Part shown: piece after piece, positions 63,331 through 64,000 of the stretch
How positions within the stretch are numbered: the stretch's first letter is position 1
Layout of the letters: each line of letters begins with the position of its first letter
NCBI RefSeq assembly: GCF_900142985.1
Contig: NZ_LT670849.1
Location: 3,162,001-3,226,000 of the forward strand
DNA: 64,000 nucleotides
Direction of reading: 5' to 3'
Source: Bradyrhizobium erythrophlei
GTDB lineage: Bacteria > Pseudomonadota > Alphaproteobacteria > Rhizobiales > Xanthobacteraceae
Notes under the pieces: generated by a model
Databases searched by the model: none
Seen by the model: the letters and a program-made list of their open reading frames with translations, nothing else
What the model was told of the DNA's origin: nothing
Translations under genes and position numbers: made by a program

Positions 63331-64000
63331 CTAGTTCTTGCGTTCGGCGACAAAGCGCGCGGCCGCGCGCAGGACGTCGCCGCGATTGCCGAAGATCGAG
63401 AGCGCCTGGTCGGCGCGCGCGAGCAGGTCGCGCACGCGCTGCTTGGCGCCGTCAATGCCAAGCTGGGTGACGAAGGTGGTTTTGCCGAGCGCCGCATCCT
63501 GCCCGGTTTGCTTGCCGAGCGCGGCAGCATCGCCCTCGACGTCGAGCAGGTCGTCGGCGATCTGGAACGCTTCGCCGAGCGCGCGGCCGTAGTCGTCGAG
63601 CGCCTGATATTCTTTTGGCGAGGACTGGCCGAGGATCGCGCCGGCGATACAGCCGAAGCGCAACAGCGCGCCGGTCTTCATCTGTTGCAGGCGCGCGACG
63701 TCGACCGGTTCGCGATCGCCGAAACGGCCTTCGCCGGCGAGATCCAGCATCTGGCCGCCGACCATGCCGCCGATGCCTGACGCCCGTGCCAGCGCGCGCG
63801 TGAGCAGAAGGCGCACGGTCGGATCCTTGTGAATCTCGTCGCGGGTGATGATGTCGAAAGCGAGCGTCAACAGGCCGTCGCCGGCCAGAATCGCGGTCGC
63901 ATCGTCGGTTTTCTTGTGCAGGGTGGGGCGGCCGCGCCTGAGATCGCTGTTGTCCATCGCCGGCAGGTCGTCGTGGATCAGCGAATAGCAGTGAATGCAT
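63331..64000 (-). CDS. Polyprenyl (farnesyl/geranylgeranyl) diphosphate synthase, partial
   Basis: The gene runs off the right edge of the window, so its N-terminus is missing. The frame is open to 64000 and holds the first Asp-rich motif SLIHDDLPAMDNSDLRRG just inside the edge, followed by PTLHK, then the second motif GEAFQIADDLLDVEGD. It condenses isopentenyl diphosphate with allylic diphosphates (IspA/CrtE type). ATG 63957 within the frame is not the real start because it cuts the first Asp-rich motif. Confidence 0.93.
   Translation of the reverse strand, partial: CIHCYSLIHDDLPAMDNSDLRRGRPTLHKKTDDATAILAGDGLLTLAFDIITRDEIHKDPTVRLLLTRALARASGIGGMVGGQMLDLAGEGRFGDREPVDVARLQQMKTGALLRFGCIAGAILGQSSPKEYQALDDYGRALGEAFQIADDLLDVEGDAAALGKQTGQDAALGKTTFVTQLGIDGAKQRVRDLLARADQALSIFGNRGDVLRAAARFVAERKN

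Overview
The window is high-GC DNA from an alphaproteobacterial chromosome, most likely Bradyrhizobium or a close relative. The rpsT-dnaA-dnaN-recF-gyrB block, three related solute-binding proteins in one catabolic cluster, two molybdenum-hydroxylase loci, an Flp pilin and typical Bradyrhizobiaceae intergenic palindromes all fit. The genus is an inference from gene content; no searches were run.

Layout. 0.1-4.3 kb: YccF membrane protein, SulP transporter, tRNA-Arg(CCG), a serine hydrolase and a small membrane protein. 4.4-17.4 kb: a large catabolic locus around a LysR regulator (11797-12690). Leftward it has AtuA and its small partner, an HpcH/HpaI aldolase, a solute-binding protein, a malate/lactate-type dehydrogenase, an Asp/Glu-racemase-family enzyme, a PDC-hydrolase-like amidohydrolase and a second solute-binding protein. 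Rightward it has one ABC importer (ATPase, permease, third solute-binding protein), a 2-hydroxyacid dehydrogenase and a second aldolase. A ThDP enzyme converges on it. 19.3-23.2 kb: cyoABCD, a cytochrome bo3-type quinol oxidase.

23.2-36.6 kb is the most interesting part. A molybdenum hydroxylase operon (amidohydrolase, large, FAD and FeS subunits, the last fused to a CoxG domain) is divergent from a marR gene. To the right is an operon preceded by a sequence that matches the guanidine-I (ykkC) riboswitch. It encodes a nitroreductase, a complete amino-acid-type ABC importer, a RidA protein and three DUF1989 (urea-carboxylase-associated / carboxyguanidine-deiminase-like) proteins, but no carboxylase. 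Two near-identical 18-bp palindromes, one in the marR/amidohydrolase divergent region and one upstream of the riboswitch, suggest that a single MarR repressor controls both units. I propose a co-regulated pathway for a guanidino-containing compound.

36.8-46.9 kb: Flp pilin, a secreted HExxH protein, a Bug-type solute-binding protein, a VOC protein, small secreted or membrane proteins, an HD-GYP protein, an IorAB-type molybdenum hydroxylase, a Wza-like export lipoprotein, MsrA and a small membrane protein. 47.3-55.5 kb: rpsT, a 1.2-kb mostly noncoding gap, then dnaA, dnaN, recF and gyrB. 55.6-64 kb: an LLM-class flavin monooxygenase, a MurA paralogue with Asp at the fosfomycin-target Cys position, a DUF2867 protein, an MmgE/PrpD protein, a CPA1 antiporter, a SnoaL-like protein, a DUF1345 protein and a polyprenyl diphosphate synthase cut by the window edge.

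Intergenic palindromes recur: a family with the core ACATTCGC/GCGAATGT (three copies), a paired CCCGGA/TCCGGG element at 60.3 kb, and a CCCTCTCCC/GGGAGAGGG element between dnaN and recF.
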